From positions 1 through 42,643 of the forward strand of contig NZ_BCWP01000030.1 in the NCBI RefSeq assembly GCF_001592265.1: a stretch of 42,643 nt of DNA, read 5' to 3'. The position numbers were made by a program, and so were the translations under genes. Position 1 is the first letter of the stretch; every line of letters begins with the position of its first letter. Under the pieces are notes generated by a model, which saw nothing but the letters and a program-made list of their open reading frames with translations, made no database searches and was not told the origin of the DNA. This DNA comes from Curvibacter delicatus NBRC 14919 (GTDB lineage: Bacteria > Pseudomonadota > Gammaproteobacteria > Burkholderiales > Burkholderiaceae_C). Positions 9,089 to 16,694 of the stretch are shown here, in pieces.

Positions 9089-10303
9089 ATGACCACCACG
9101 CCCCCCACCCTCACGCCCGCAGCCCTGCAGGGCGTGCGCGTCATCGAGATGGGCCAGCTGATCGCGGGCCCGTTTGCCGGCAAGACGCTGGGCGAATTCG
9201 GTGCCGACGTCATCAAGATCGAGGCCCCCGGCGCCGGCGACCCGCTGCGCAACTGGCGCCTGATCCAGAAAGGCACCTCGGTCTGGTGGCAGGTGCAGTC
9301 GCGCAACAAGCGCTCCATCGCGCTGGACCTGCGCAGCCCCGAGGGCCAGGACATCGCCCGCCAGCTGATCGCCGAGGCCGACGTGCTGATCGAGAACTTC
9401 CGCCCCGGCACCCTGGAGGACTGGGGCATGGGCTGGGAAGAACTGCGAAAACTCAACCCCGGCCTGGTGATGCTGCGCATCAGCGGCTACGGCCAGACCG
9501 GCCCCTACCGTGACATGCCGGGCTTTGGTGTCATCGGCGAGGCCATGGGCGGCCTGCGCCACCTCACCGCCGAGCCGGGCCGTGTGCCGGTGCGCGTGGG
9601 CGTGTCCATCGGCGACACACTGGCCGCGCTGCACGGCGTCATCGGCGTGATGATGGCGCTCTACCACCGCAAGGTGAACGGCGGCGCCGGCCAGGTGATC
9701 GATGTGGCACTGCATGAAGCCGTGTTCAACGTGATGGAAAGTTTGATTCCCGAGTACAGCGCCTTCGGTGCCGTGCGCGAGGCCGCTGGCAGCGCGCTGC
9801 CTGGCATCGCCCCCAGCAACGCCTATCCCTGCCGCGACGGTTATGTGCTGGTGGCCGGCAACGGCGACAGCATCTTCAAGCGCCTGATGGAGACCATCGG
9901 CCGCAGCGACCTGGGCAACGCCCCGGATCTGGCAAACAACGCCGGGCGCGTCAAGCGCGTGGCCGAGATTGATGCTGCCATCGGCGCCTGGACGCAGACA
10001 CGCAGCATCCAGGAGGTGCTCGATGCGCTGAACGCGGCACGCGTGCCGGTGGGCCGCGTCTACACCGCCAAGGATATTTTTGAAGACCCGCACTACAAGG
10101 CGCGCGACATGATCCTGACGCAGCACACCCGTGATGGTGATGACATCGCCGTGCCGGGCATCGTGCCCAAGCTCTCGGCCACGCCGGGCCAGATCCGCAG
10201 CAGTGCACCCCATCTGGGCGACGACACCGACAGCGTGCTGCAGCAGATGGGCCTGTCGGCGGACAACATTGCAACCCTGCGTCAGAAAGGCATCGTGGCA
10301 TGA
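9089..10303 (+). CDS. CaiB/BaiF family CoA-transferase
   Basis: A 404-residue class III (formyl-CoA-transferase-like) enzyme. GVRVIEMGQLIAGPFAGKTL and GEFGADVIKIEAPGAGDPLR near residues 13-55, the NKRSIALDLRSPEGQ block and RISGYGQTGPYRDMPGF are standard for the family. It moves CoA between an acyl-CoA donor and a free carboxylic acid. The preceding AGAAGGAGA is a good ribosome site. It overlaps the lyase gene by 4 bases and shares an operon with a Bug receptor. That context suggests the transported acid is converted to its CoA thioester here and then cleaved by the lyase. Confidence 0.92.
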   Translation: MTTTPPTLTPAALQGVRVIEMGQLIAGPFAGKTLGEFGADVIKIEAPGAGDPLRNWRLIQKGTSVWWQVQSRNKRSIALDLRSPEGQDIARQLIAEADVLIENFRPGTLEDWGMGWEELRKLNPGLVMLRISGYGQTGPYRDMPGFGVIGEAMGGLRHLTAEPGRVPVRVGVSIGDTLAALHGVIGVMMALYHRKVNGGAGQVIDVALHEAVFNVMESLIPEYSAFGAVREAAGSALPGIAPSNAYPCRDGYVLVAGNGDSIFKRLMETIGRSDLGNAPDLANNAGRVKRVAEIDAAIGAWTQTRSIQEVLDALNAARVPVGRVYTAKDIFEDPHYKARDMILTQHTRDGDDIAVPGIVPKLSATPGQIRSSAPHLGDDTDSVLQQMGLSADNIATLRQKGIVA

Positions 10304-11301
10304 CCCTCAGCAAACTCCCCATCTGGTTCGGCAATGGCCGGCGCATCCACCTGCAGGAAGTCGGCACACGCGACGGCCTGCAGGCCGAGTGCACCTTTGT
10401 GCCGACCGAAGACAAGATCGCCCTCGTCAACGAACTCTCGGCAACCGGCCTGTCCAAGATCGAGGTCACCTCGTTCACCTCGCCCACCGCCATCCCGGCG
10501 CTGCGCGACGCGGAAATCGTCATGCGCGAGATCGAGCGCCAGCCCGGTGTGGTCTACAGCGCCCTGGTGCCGAACATGCGCGGCGCCGAGCGCGCCATCG
10601 ACGCCCGCGCGGATGAGCTCAACCTGGTGATGTCCGCCAGCGAAACACACAACCTGGCCAACCTGCGCATGACGCGCGAACAGTCGTTCGCGGCACTCTC
10701 ACAGGTGATCGGCCTGGCCCAGCGCGAAGGCGTGGCCGTGAACGTGTCGCTCTCGTGCAGCTTCGGCTGCCCGATGGAGGGCGATGTGTCCGAGTCCACC
10801 GTGCTGGCCTGGGCGCAGCGTTTTGCGGACCTCGGCGTGCACGGCCTCACGCTGTGCGACACCACCGGCATGGCCTACCCGACGCAGGTGGCCACGCTCA
10901 CGCGTGCCGCCCGCCTGCGCTGGCCCGGTACCGAACTCACCCTGCACTTTCACAACACGCGCGGCATGGGCCTGGCCAATGTGCTGGCCGGCATCGATGC
11001 CGGCGCCGACCGCTTCGACGCCTCGCTCGGCGGCATCGGCGGCTGTCCGTATGCGCCGGGCGCCACCGGCAATGTGTGCACCGAGGAGGTCGCCCACGCC
11101 CTGGCGCTGATGGACTTCGACACCGGCGTCGACCTGCCGCGCCTGATCGCTGCTTCGAAGCGCCTGCCCGCCCTGATCGGCCACGACACGCCGAGCCAGA
11201 TCACCAAGGCCGGCCAGCGCCTGGACCTGCACCCGGTGCCGGCCGATTTCAACGCCATCCGCGCGCGCGCGCTGGCGCGCAACGCCGAGCCCGTACACTG
11301 A
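10300..11301 (+). CDS. Hydroxymethylglutaryl-CoA lyase family enzyme
   Basis: A 333-residue lyase of the HMGL-like TIM-barrel group. The catalytic Arg-Asp pair is in EVGTRDGLQ (R24, D25), the metal histidines are in LHFHNTRGMGLAN, and GGIGGCPYAPGATGN carries the conserved active-site cysteine and metal-ligand asparagine. All key residues of true HMG-CoA lyases are present. Members cleave HMG-CoA to acetyl-CoA and acetoacetate, or act on related 3-hydroxy-3-methylacyl-CoAs such as citramalyl-CoA. Pairing with a CaiB transferase fits degradation of a branched hydroxydicarboxylic acid; which acid is not clear. Confidence 0.92.
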   Translation: MTLSKLPIWFGNGRRIHLQEVGTRDGLQAECTFVPTEDKIALVNELSATGLSKIEVTSFTSPTAIPALRDAEIVMREIERQPGVVYSALVPNMRGAERAIDARADELNLVMSASETHNLANLRMTREQSFAALSQVIGLAQREGVAVNVSLSCSFGCPMEGDVSESTVLAWAQRFADLGVHGLTLCDTTGMAYPTQVATLTRAARLRWPGTELTLHFHNTRGMGLANVLAGIDAGADRFDASLGGIGGCPYAPGATGNVCTEEVAHALALMDFDTGVDLPRLIAASKRLPALIGHDTPSQITKAGQRLDLHPVPADFNAIRARALARNAEPVH

Positions 11302-11325
11302 CTTTCATTCCACAAGGAGACTTTG

Positions 11326-12324
11326 ATGACCCCACAACAACATCGGCGCACCCTGACGCTGGCCGCCGCCGTCTTCACCACGCTGGCCACCTTCAGCGGC
11401 CTGGCCCAGGCGCAAGGCAGCGGCAACTACCCCAGCCGCCCGATCACCCTGGTGGTACCCACCGCCACCGGTGGCACCACCGACTTCTCCGCCCGCATGC
11501 TGGCGCAGCCGCTGGGCACCGCGCTCGGCCAGTCAGTGGTGGTGGACAACAAGGGCGGCGGCAACGGCTCCATTGCGGCCATCCAGGTCAAGCGTGCCGA
11601 GGCTGACGGCTACACGCTGCTGATGCAGTACTCGGGTTACCACGTCATCTCGCCGGCAGTCAGCAAAACGCCGCTGCAGTGGGATGCCAAGGACTTCCAG
11701 CCGGTGGCCAACGTGATCTCGGCGCCGCAGGTGATCGTGGTGCGCGCCAGCCTGCCGGTGAAGAACATGGCCGAACTGGTCGCCTACGCCAAGGCCAACC
11801 CGGGCAAGCTGAACTACGCCTCCAGCGGCAACGGTTCGCTGCAGCACGTCACCGGCGCCATGCTGGAACAGCAGGCCGGCATCGACATGATGCACGTGCC
11901 CTACAAGGGTACCGGTCCGGCCCTGCAGGACCTGCTGGGCAACCAGGTGGACCTGACCTTCGGCACCCCGCCGCCCTTCGTGCCGCACATCCAGAGCGGC
12001 AAGCTGCGCGCCCTGGCCGTCACCGGCAAGAAGCGCCTGCCCAGCCTGCCGGACGTGCCGACCACCGCCGAGGCCGGCTTCCCGAAGCTCGACGCCACCT
12101 CCTGGTTTGCCGTCTTCGCCCCGGCCAAGACGCCCAAGCCCATCATCGACAAGCTGACCGCCGAGATCGCCAAGATCACGGCCACACCGGCCTTCAAGCA
12201 GAAGGCGGTGGAACTCGGCGCCGAGGCCGACTACATGAGCCCGCAGCAGTTGGGGGACTTCACCAAGGCCGAACTGGCACGCTGGGCCCAGGTGGTCAAG
12301 ACCTCGAAGATCGAAGCAGACTGA
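11326..12324 (+). CDS. Bug/TctC-type periplasmic solute receptor
   Basis: A 332-residue tripartite-tricarboxylate-transporter receptor. The signal peptide ends about residue 29 (LAQA-QG), followed by the family start YPSRPITLVVPTATGGTTD. Other blocks are VVDNKGGGNGSIAAIQVKRA and the central LNYASSGNGSLQHVTGAMLE. These proteins bind carboxylated ligands in the periplasm. The ATG at 11326 has AAGGAG 8 bases upstream. There is no TctA/TctB membrane partner in the window, as is usual for the many orphan Bug genes of Burkholderiales. It is the last gene of the CaiB-HMGL operon, followed by a strong terminator. Confidence 0.92.
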   Translation: MTPQQHRRTLTLAAAVFTTLATFSGLAQAQGSGNYPSRPITLVVPTATGGTTDFSARMLAQPLGTALGQSVVVDNKGGGNGSIAAIQVKRAEADGYTLLMQYSGYHVISPAVSKTPLQWDAKDFQPVANVISAPQVIVVRASLPVKNMAELVAYAKANPGKLNYASSGNGSLQHVTGAMLEQQAGIDMMHVPYKGTGPALQDLLGNQVDLTFGTPPPFVPHIQSGKLRALAVTGKKRLPSLPDVPTTAEAGFPKLDATSWFAVFAPAKTPKPIIDKLTAEIAKITATPAFKQKAVELGAEADYMSPQQLGDFTKAELARWAQVVKTSKIEAD

Positions 12325-12347
12325 GCACGGCTTCCTGAACAAAAAAA

Positions 12348-12380
12348 GCCCGGCAATCACGAAGATTGCCGGGCTTTTTT
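12348..12380. terminator. Strong bidirectional rho-independent terminator
   Basis: GCCCGGCAATC and GATTGCCGGGC form a perfect 11-bp stem with a 5-base loop (ACGAA). It is flanked by seven A on the left and six T on the right, so it works for both strands. It separates the converging Bug receptor and hsp20 genes. Confidence 0.93.
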
Positions 12381-12395
12381 GTGGGCGTCGGGTTC

Positions 12396-12821
12396 TTACT
12401 CGATGCGCAGCTTCTGCGAACCGTTGCCCTGCTTCTTGGGCAAGGTGAGTGTGAGAACGCCGTTGTCGTACTTGGCCTTGGCCTGCGCCTGGTCCACGTC
12501 CTGCGGCAACTGGATGCCGCGCGACACCGAGCCGAAATAACGTTCGTTGCGCAACTGCTTGTCGTCCTTGTGCGCGTCTTCCTGCTTCACTTCAGCACGC
12601 ACCATCACCATGCCGCCTTCGATGGTCACGTGGATGTCTTCCTTGCGCACCCCCGGAATCTCGGCCGACACGGTGTAGCTGTTGCCGTTTTCCTTCACAT
12701 CGATCTTGATCTGCCCCGGGCTGGGCAGCGGGTCACCATGCAGCGGCTTGACGTAAAAACCCGGTGCAACATCACGGAAAAAATCATCGAACAGGCTGCC
12801 GCGTGTGATCAGTGAACTCAT
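12396..12821 (-). CDS. Hsp20 / alpha-crystallin family small heat-shock protein
   Basis: A 141-residue chaperone. The alpha-crystallin domain spans ~37-130, with the conserved AEIPGVRKEDIHVTIEGG strand pair and the YDNGVLTLTLPK block near the end; the C-terminal LRIE resembles the I/L-x-I/L tail used for oligomer contacts. It holds unfolding proteins in the cytosol. A strong AGGAGG precedes the ATG. The next gene upstream on the same strand encodes a CBS-pair protein. The 155-bp gap between them holds an FNR/ANR-like box, which suggests induction at low oxygen rather than, or in addition to, heat; no CIRCE or ROSE-like element was seen. Confidence 0.93.
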   Translation of the reverse strand: MSSLITRGSLFDDFFRDVAPGFYVKPLHGDPLPSPGQIKIDVKENGNSYTVSAEIPGVRKEDIHVTIEGGMVMVRAEVKQEDAHKDDKQLRNERYFGSVSRGIQLPQDVDQAQAKAKYDNGVLTLTLPKKQGNGSQKLRIE

Positions 12822-12935
12822 GTCATTCCTCCTAAGGTTGGGTCATGTTTCATGGTCATGGCGCAGACAGCCATGGCCATCGGTTCAAAGTATGTGGTTC
12901 ACACCGGGGCTATTCAAGGGGGAGGTGCTTCAAAT

Positions 12936-12949
12936 TTGATGCACGTCAA
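12936..12949 (-). promoter_or_regulatory. FNR/ANR-like box upstream of hsp20
   Basis: On the minus strand this reads TTGAC-GTGC-ATCAA, one base from the FNR/ANR consensus TTGAT-N4-ATCAA and a common natural variant. It lies about 120 bases before the hsp20 ATG in the gap after the CBS gene. I see no good -10 at the ideal class II spacing, so activity is uncertain. Confidence 0.5.
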
Positions 12950-12976
12950 AATCCCCCTGCCCACGCGGCAGGTGGC

Positions 12977-13441
12977 TCAGCGGCGCAACTGGCGCTCGCG
13001 CTGGCCCTCGTGCTCGATCGCAGCCACCAGCAGCGACAGCTCCTCCGACAGAATGGCCAGCACATCGTCCAGCGTTGCAATGCCGATGAGTTCGCCCTGC
13101 GCCCCCACCACCGGTATGCGCCGCACGCCCTTGGCGCGCATGGCCCGCATCAGGTCGATCAGCGAGTCGTCCTCACCCACCGTCACCGGGTCGGCGCTCA
13201 TGACATCGCCCACGCGCAGGGTGTGGAGGTCCAGGCCGGGCGCGACCACGGCCGTCACGATGTCGCGGTCGGTCAGCAGGCCGACCACCGTGCGCCGGCC
13301 GGCCACGCCATCCTCCACCACGACCAGGCAGCCGACATGCTCGGCACGCATCAAACGCGCGGCATCCAGCAGAGGGGTGTCCCGGAAGGCGATGGTTACA
13401 CTGCGCGTGCACACTTCACCGGTTGTCAACCGCTCACCCAT
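12977..13441 (-). CDS. Two-CBS-domain protein
   Basis: A 154-residue protein made of two CBS domains (~10-62 and ~79-135), each ending in the usual G-x-x-T/L-D-x-D type motif (VVGLLTDRDIVTAV; LIGIATLDDVLAIL). Such stand-alone CBS pairs bind adenine nucleotides and act as energy-state sensors in the cytosol. The frame is open further upstream, but AAGGAG 7 bases before the ATG at 13441 decides the start. It lies upstream of hsp20 on the same strand; hsp20 and CBS genes often occur together among oxygen-limitation stress genes. It is divergent from the FtsX-type permease. Confidence 0.9.
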   Translation of the reverse strand: MGERLTTGEVCTRSVTIAFRDTPLLDAARLMRAEHVGCLVVVEDGVAGRRTVVGLLTDRDIVTAVVAPGLDLHTLRVGDVMSADPVTVGEDDSLIDLMRAMRAKGVRRIPVVGAQGELIGIATLDDVLAILSEELSLLVAAIEHEGQRERQLRR

Positions 13442-13572
13442 GGTGTTCTCCTTGCCATCGTGTCCATGTCGATGCTTTCCATACTGAACTCTCATGGCCG
13501 GCCTGTAAAGACCCGACTGCGGACAAGCCAGCGTTGTGCTGAACCACGCCCTGCCCGCCTGACCCACCCGCC

Positions 13573-16131
13573 ATGCGCCAACTGCTGCTGACCTTCTCCT
13601 GGCAGGAACTGCGCCACCACCCCTGGCGCCATGCCGCCGCCGTGCTGGCGGTGATGCTGGGCGTGGCGCTGGCGTTCTCGGTCCACCTGATCAACGCCTC
13701 GGCACTGGACGAGTTCTCGCACGCGGTGCGCGCCGTGGGTGGCCAGCCCGACCTGACACTGCGGGCCGCACAAGGCAGTTTCGATGAGGCCCTCTATGGC
13801 CGCCTGGCCCGCCACCCGCAGGTGGCGCAGGCCAGCCCGGTGCTGGAGTTCAGCAGCCAGGCCCTCAGCGCCGGCGGCCAGCGCGTGCCGCTGCGCGTAC
13901 TGGGCATCGACGCCTTGCAGGTGGCCACCACCGCCCCCGACTTGCTGCCGCGGCCGGCCGCGGATGCAGACCGCCTGGCCCTGTTCGCACCCGCCACCGT
14001 CTTCCTCAACCCGGCGGCCCGGCAGCAGATCACCAGCCCCACGTTCTTCTTGCAAAGCGGCCTGCGGCTGGCCAGCGTGAAGGTGGCCGGCACCGTCAGC
14101 GCCAGCGGCCCGGCCCTGGCCGTGATGGACATTGCTGCCGCGCAGGAGTTGTTCGGCAAGCTGGGCCAGCTCAGCCGCCTCGACCTGCGCCTGCAACCCG
14201 GCGTGGACCGCAGCGCCTTCGTGCGCGCCCTGCAGGCCGCGCCCGACTGGCCCAGTGGCCTGAGCCTGAGCGAGCCCGGCGACGCAGCGCAACGCATCAG
14301 CCATCTGTCGCGTGCCTACCGCGTCAACCTCACGGTGCTGGCGCTGGTGGCGCTGTTCACTGGCGCCTTCCTGGTGTTCTCGGTGCTGGCCTTGAGCGTG
14401 GCCAAGCGCGCGCAGCAGTTGGCCCTGCTGGGCGTGCTGGGCCTCACCGGCCGCGAGCGGCTGGCCCTGGTGTTGTGGGAGTCGCTGGCATTGGGCACGC
14501 TCGGCAGCGCGGCCGGCATCGCCCTGGGCACGGCGCTGGCGGCATTGGCCCTGCACCTGCTGGGCGGCGACCTGGGCGGCGGCTTCTTCACCGGCGTGGC
14601 GCCCCGCCTGCAGTGGGACGGCGCGGCCGCGCTGGGTTACGGCCTGCTGGGTGTGCTGGCCGCTCTGGCCGGCGGCTGGTGGCCGGCGCGACAGGCGCAG
14701 CGGCTGCCGCTGGCGCAAACCCTCAAGGGGCTCGGCGCCACCGGAACGCACGCCTCACATCGCTGGATTGCTCTGCTTTTGATAGCTGCCGGCGCAATAT
14801 TGGCGAGGGCGCCAACCATTTTCGACATCCCACTGGCGGCCTATGTGTCAATCGCCCTGCTGCTGGTGGGCGGCATCATGGCCCTGCCCTGGCTCATCGC
14901 CGTGCTGCTGGACCGCCTTGCCCCGCTGGTGGCGCGGCACACGCTGCCGCTGCTGGCGGTGGAGCGCGCACGCCGCCAGCGCGAGAGCGCCGCGGTGGCG
15001 GTCAGCGGTGTGGTGGCCGCGCTCAGCCTGGCCGTTGCCCTGACCGTGATGGTGGCCAGCTTCCGCGATTCGGTGACGCAATGGCTCGCGCAGGTGCTGC
15101 CGGCCGACCTCTACGTGCGCAGCGCCAGCACCGTGGGTGCGGCCGACACGCAGTACTTCACGCCTGAATTCGTGCAAGCGGTGGCGCGGTTGCCCGGCGT
15201 GCAGCGCGTGCAGGCGCAACGCCAGCTGGCCTTGTTGCTGGCGCCGGAGCGCCCGGCGGTGGCGCTGCTGGCACGTGAACTCGACGACCCGGCGCGCGAC
15301 CTGCCGCTGCTGGGCGAACCACTGCCGGTGCCGGCGGGGCAGATCGGCATCTATGTCAGCGAAGCCATGCTCGACCTGCATGGCGCCCGGCCGGGCCAGG
15401 TGTTTGCCCCAATTTCACAGTCTTTCATGCCTCTGGCCCTTGACCGACGAGCGCCACCAGCTACGTTTTTTGTAGCAGGCGTGTGGCGCGACTATGCGCG
15501 CCAGAGCGGCACCATCGCCATGGCGCGGCGCAGCTACGAGCAATTGACCGGCGACACGCGCAGCAACGACCTCGCCTTGTGGCTTGATGCGGCGGTGCCA
15601 CTGGACGCGATGCAACAGGCCATCCGCACCCTGGCCGACCAGGCCAGCCCCGGCAGCGGCGCCCTGCTGGACTTCGGCAGCGCCAGCCAGATCCGCGCCA
15701 CCTCGCTGCGCATCTTCGACCGCAGCTTTGCCGTCACCTACTGGCTGCAGGCAGTGGCCATCGGCATCGGCCTGTTCGGCATCGCGGCCAGCTTCAGCGC
15801 GCAGGTGCTGGCGCGGCGCAAGGAGTTCGGCCTGCTGGTGCACCTGGGCTTGACGCGCCGGCAGATCCTGGCCGTGGTGGCCGGTGAAGGCGCGGCCTGG
15901 ACCGGCGTCGGCGCCATTGCCGGCCTCGGGCTCGGCCTGGCCGTGGCCGTGGTGCTGGTGCACGTGGTCAACCCGCAGAGCTTTCACTGGAGCATGGAGC
16001 TGATGCTGCCCTGGGGCCGTCTGCTGCTGCTGTGCGCCGCCGTGGTGCTGGCCGGCACGCTGACGGCCTGGCTCGCCGGCCGTGCCGCTGCCGGGCGCGA
16101 TGCAGTGCTGGCCGTGAAGGAAGACTGGTGA
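13573..16131 (+). CDS. Large FtsX-type ABC permease (YbbP/AttFG-like)
   Basis: An 852-residue inner-membrane protein. One N-terminal helix (~22-42) precedes a ~200-residue periplasmic domain. Further helices fall near 253-275, 290-330, 355-375 and 395-450, another near 478-498 starts the second periplasmic domain, and three more lie near 725-835. This is a fused double FtsX permease, about the size of E. coli YbbP or of AttF plus AttG joined. It needs an ATPase of the LolD class; none is adjacent, but one lies at 3044. The AttH-like partner lies at 30269. Two AT-richer repeats (14770 and 15412) are read in frame. The likely role is moving lipids or lipoproteins at the membrane; the substrate is unknown. 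Confidence 0.87.
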   Translation: MRQLLLTFSWQELRHHPWRHAAAVLAVMLGVALAFSVHLINASALDEFSHAVRAVGGQPDLTLRAAQGSFDEALYGRLARHPQVAQASPVLEFSSQALSAGGQRVPLRVLGIDALQVATTAPDLLPRPAADADRLALFAPATVFLNPAARQQITSPTFFLQSGLRLASVKVAGTVSASGPALAVMDIAAAQELFGKLGQLSRLDLRLQPGVDRSAFVRALQAAPDWPSGLSLSEPGDAAQRISHLSRAYRVNLTVLALVALFTGAFLVFSVLALSVAKRAQQLALLGVLGLTGRERLALVLWESLALGTLGSAAGIALGTALAALALHLLGGDLGGGFFTGVAPRLQWDGAAALGYGLLGVLAALAGGWWPARQAQRLPLAQTLKGLGATGTHASHRWIALLLIAAGAILARAPTIFDIPLAAYVSIALLLVGGIMALPWLIAVLLDRLAPLVARHTLPLLAVERARRQRESAAVAVSGVVAALSLAVALTVMVASFRDSVTQWLAQVLPADLYVRSASTVGAADTQYFTPEFVQAVARLPGVQRVQAQRQLALLLAPERPAVALLARELDDPARDLPLLGEPLPVPAGQIGIYVSEAMLDLHGARPGQVFAPISQSFMPLALDRRAPPATFFVAGVWRDYARQSGTIAMARRSYEQLTGDTRSNDLALWLDAAVPLDAMQQAIRTLADQASPGSGALLDFGSASQIRATSLRIFDRSFAVTYWLQAVAIGIGLFGIAASFSAQVLARRKEFGLLVHLGLTRRQILAVVAGEGAAWTGVGAIAGLGLGLAVAVVLVHVVNPQSFHWSMELMLPWGRLLLLCAAVVLAGTLTAWLAGRAAAGRDAVLAVKEDW
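14770..14823 (+). repeat. Intragenic family repeat, copy 2 (in permease gene)
   Basis: GCTTTTGATAGCTGCCGGCG and the following CAATATTGGCGAGGGCG form an AT-richer block of about 54 bp matching copy 1 in its TAGCTnnnGGCGC core. It encodes part of a membrane helix (residues ~400-416, ALLLIAAGAILA), so the insert was absorbed as hydrophobic sequence. Confidence 0.45.
15412..15480 (-). repeat. Intragenic family repeat, copy 3, inverted (in permease gene)
   Basis: On the minus strand this begins GCCTGCTACAAAAAACGTAG and continues CTGGTGGCGC, matching the core of copy 1 closely. It is about 69 bp, opposite in orientation to the other two copies, and in frame within the second periplasmic domain (residues ~614-636). 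Confidence 0.5.
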
Positions 16132-16160
16132 ATCCCGCACCGGAAGACGAGCCAAAGTGA

Positions 16161-16169
16161 TGCTAGAAT
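16161..16169 (+). promoter_or_regulatory. Extended -10 promoter of tRNA-Lys
   Basis: TGCTAGAAT combines an extended -10 (TGC) with TAGAAT, 23 bases before the mature tRNA 5' end. No clear -35 hexamer is seen, which is usual for extended -10 promoters. Confidence 0.65.
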
Positions 16170-16192
16170 TCGACCCATTGCTTCAATGCAGC

Positions 16193-16268
16193 GGGTTCTT
16201 AGCTCAGTTGGTAGAGCAGCGGACTCTTAATCCGTAGGTCGAGTGTTCGAGTCACTCAGGACCCACCA
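16193..16268 (+). tRNA. tRNA-Lys (anticodon CUU)
   Basis: 76 bases with encoded CCA. The acceptor stem GGGTTCT/AGGACCC (one T-G pair), D-arm GCTC/GAGC, anticodon stem GCGGA/TCCGT with loop CTCTTAA, and T-arm GAGTG/CACTC all pair. The loop places CTT at 34-36, so it reads AAG lysine codons. It is transcribed from its own extended -10 promoter, and a GAAA-loop terminator follows 21 bases after the CCA. Confidence 0.97.
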
Positions 16269-16283
16269 GAAATTAAGAATAGA

Positions 16284-16329
16284 AATCAAGGACTTGACCG
16301 AAAGGTCAGGTCCTTTTTCTTTGCCCGGC
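16284..16329 (+). repeat. Left 46-bp direct repeat (candidate attL)
   Basis: It begins AATCAAGGACTTGACC and ends TTTGCCCGGC, identical over 46 bp to 18015-18060. The match stops abruptly at both ends (A versus C before; C versus G after). It starts 15 bases after the tRNA CCA. Confidence 0.9.
16290..16323 (+). terminator. tRNA-Lys terminator (left copy)
   Basis: GGACTTGACC-GAAA-GGTCAGGTCC is a 10-bp stem with one T-G pair and a stable GNRA tetraloop, followed by TTTTTCTTT. It is a standard intrinsic terminator for the tRNA and lies wholly inside the left repeat. Confidence 0.9.
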
Positions 16330-16694
16330 CGTGACAAGAACGTGACGATATAGCCCACATTTTCAGCACGTTGCCGCTCTATTCTCATGGCGGCATCAGC
16401 TAAATGACTGGTTGCGTACTTGGCGTATCCATCGTCAGACTCTGTTGCTTGAGCCCTCATTCCCTCTCGGGAACGATCCTTGGAATCAAGGTGACTGCAA
16501 TTGCGTGGTCGAGCAACTCCATTTTTAGTCCCCTCCTTGTCGAAAACTTCATTCTGTAAAAAGTAAGCACTAAACACACCTCGAATCCAACAACCTGGGA
16601 AACGGGAAGAAGCCCAAGGTGCTGGCTCCGTTGGTCTAAGATGCAATTAGCAGTACATAGAGCCTTCCTTCATACAAGACTTGAAGGGTTTTTT

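Larger units (their letters stand above)
16227..16460 (-). pseudogene. Remnant of a tyrosine integrase C-terminus
   Basis: On the minus strand, reading toward the tRNA, the frame gives YAKYATSHLADAAMRIERQR and then VGYIVTFLSRPGKEKG. This resembles the region around and after the catalytic tyrosine of phage/island tyrosine integrases (T-x-R-Y-A-x-x-A...HL..AA.RI). The expected upstream catalytic Arg and His-x-x-Arg blocks are not found before it, so the gene is truncated. Beyond the integrase-like part, the frame continues through the terminator and into the tRNA antisense (the SDSNTRPTD tail is an artefact), stopping at 16227. The orientation and position are those of an integrase next to its tRNA attachment site. 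The family call rests on a short motif. Confidence 0.5.

Noticed and set aside
16227-16646. A complete 139-residue minus-strand gene overlapping tRNA-Lys
   Set aside because: The C-terminal part is antisense tRNA and terminator; only the middle resembles an integrase tail, so it is listed as a remnant, not a gene.
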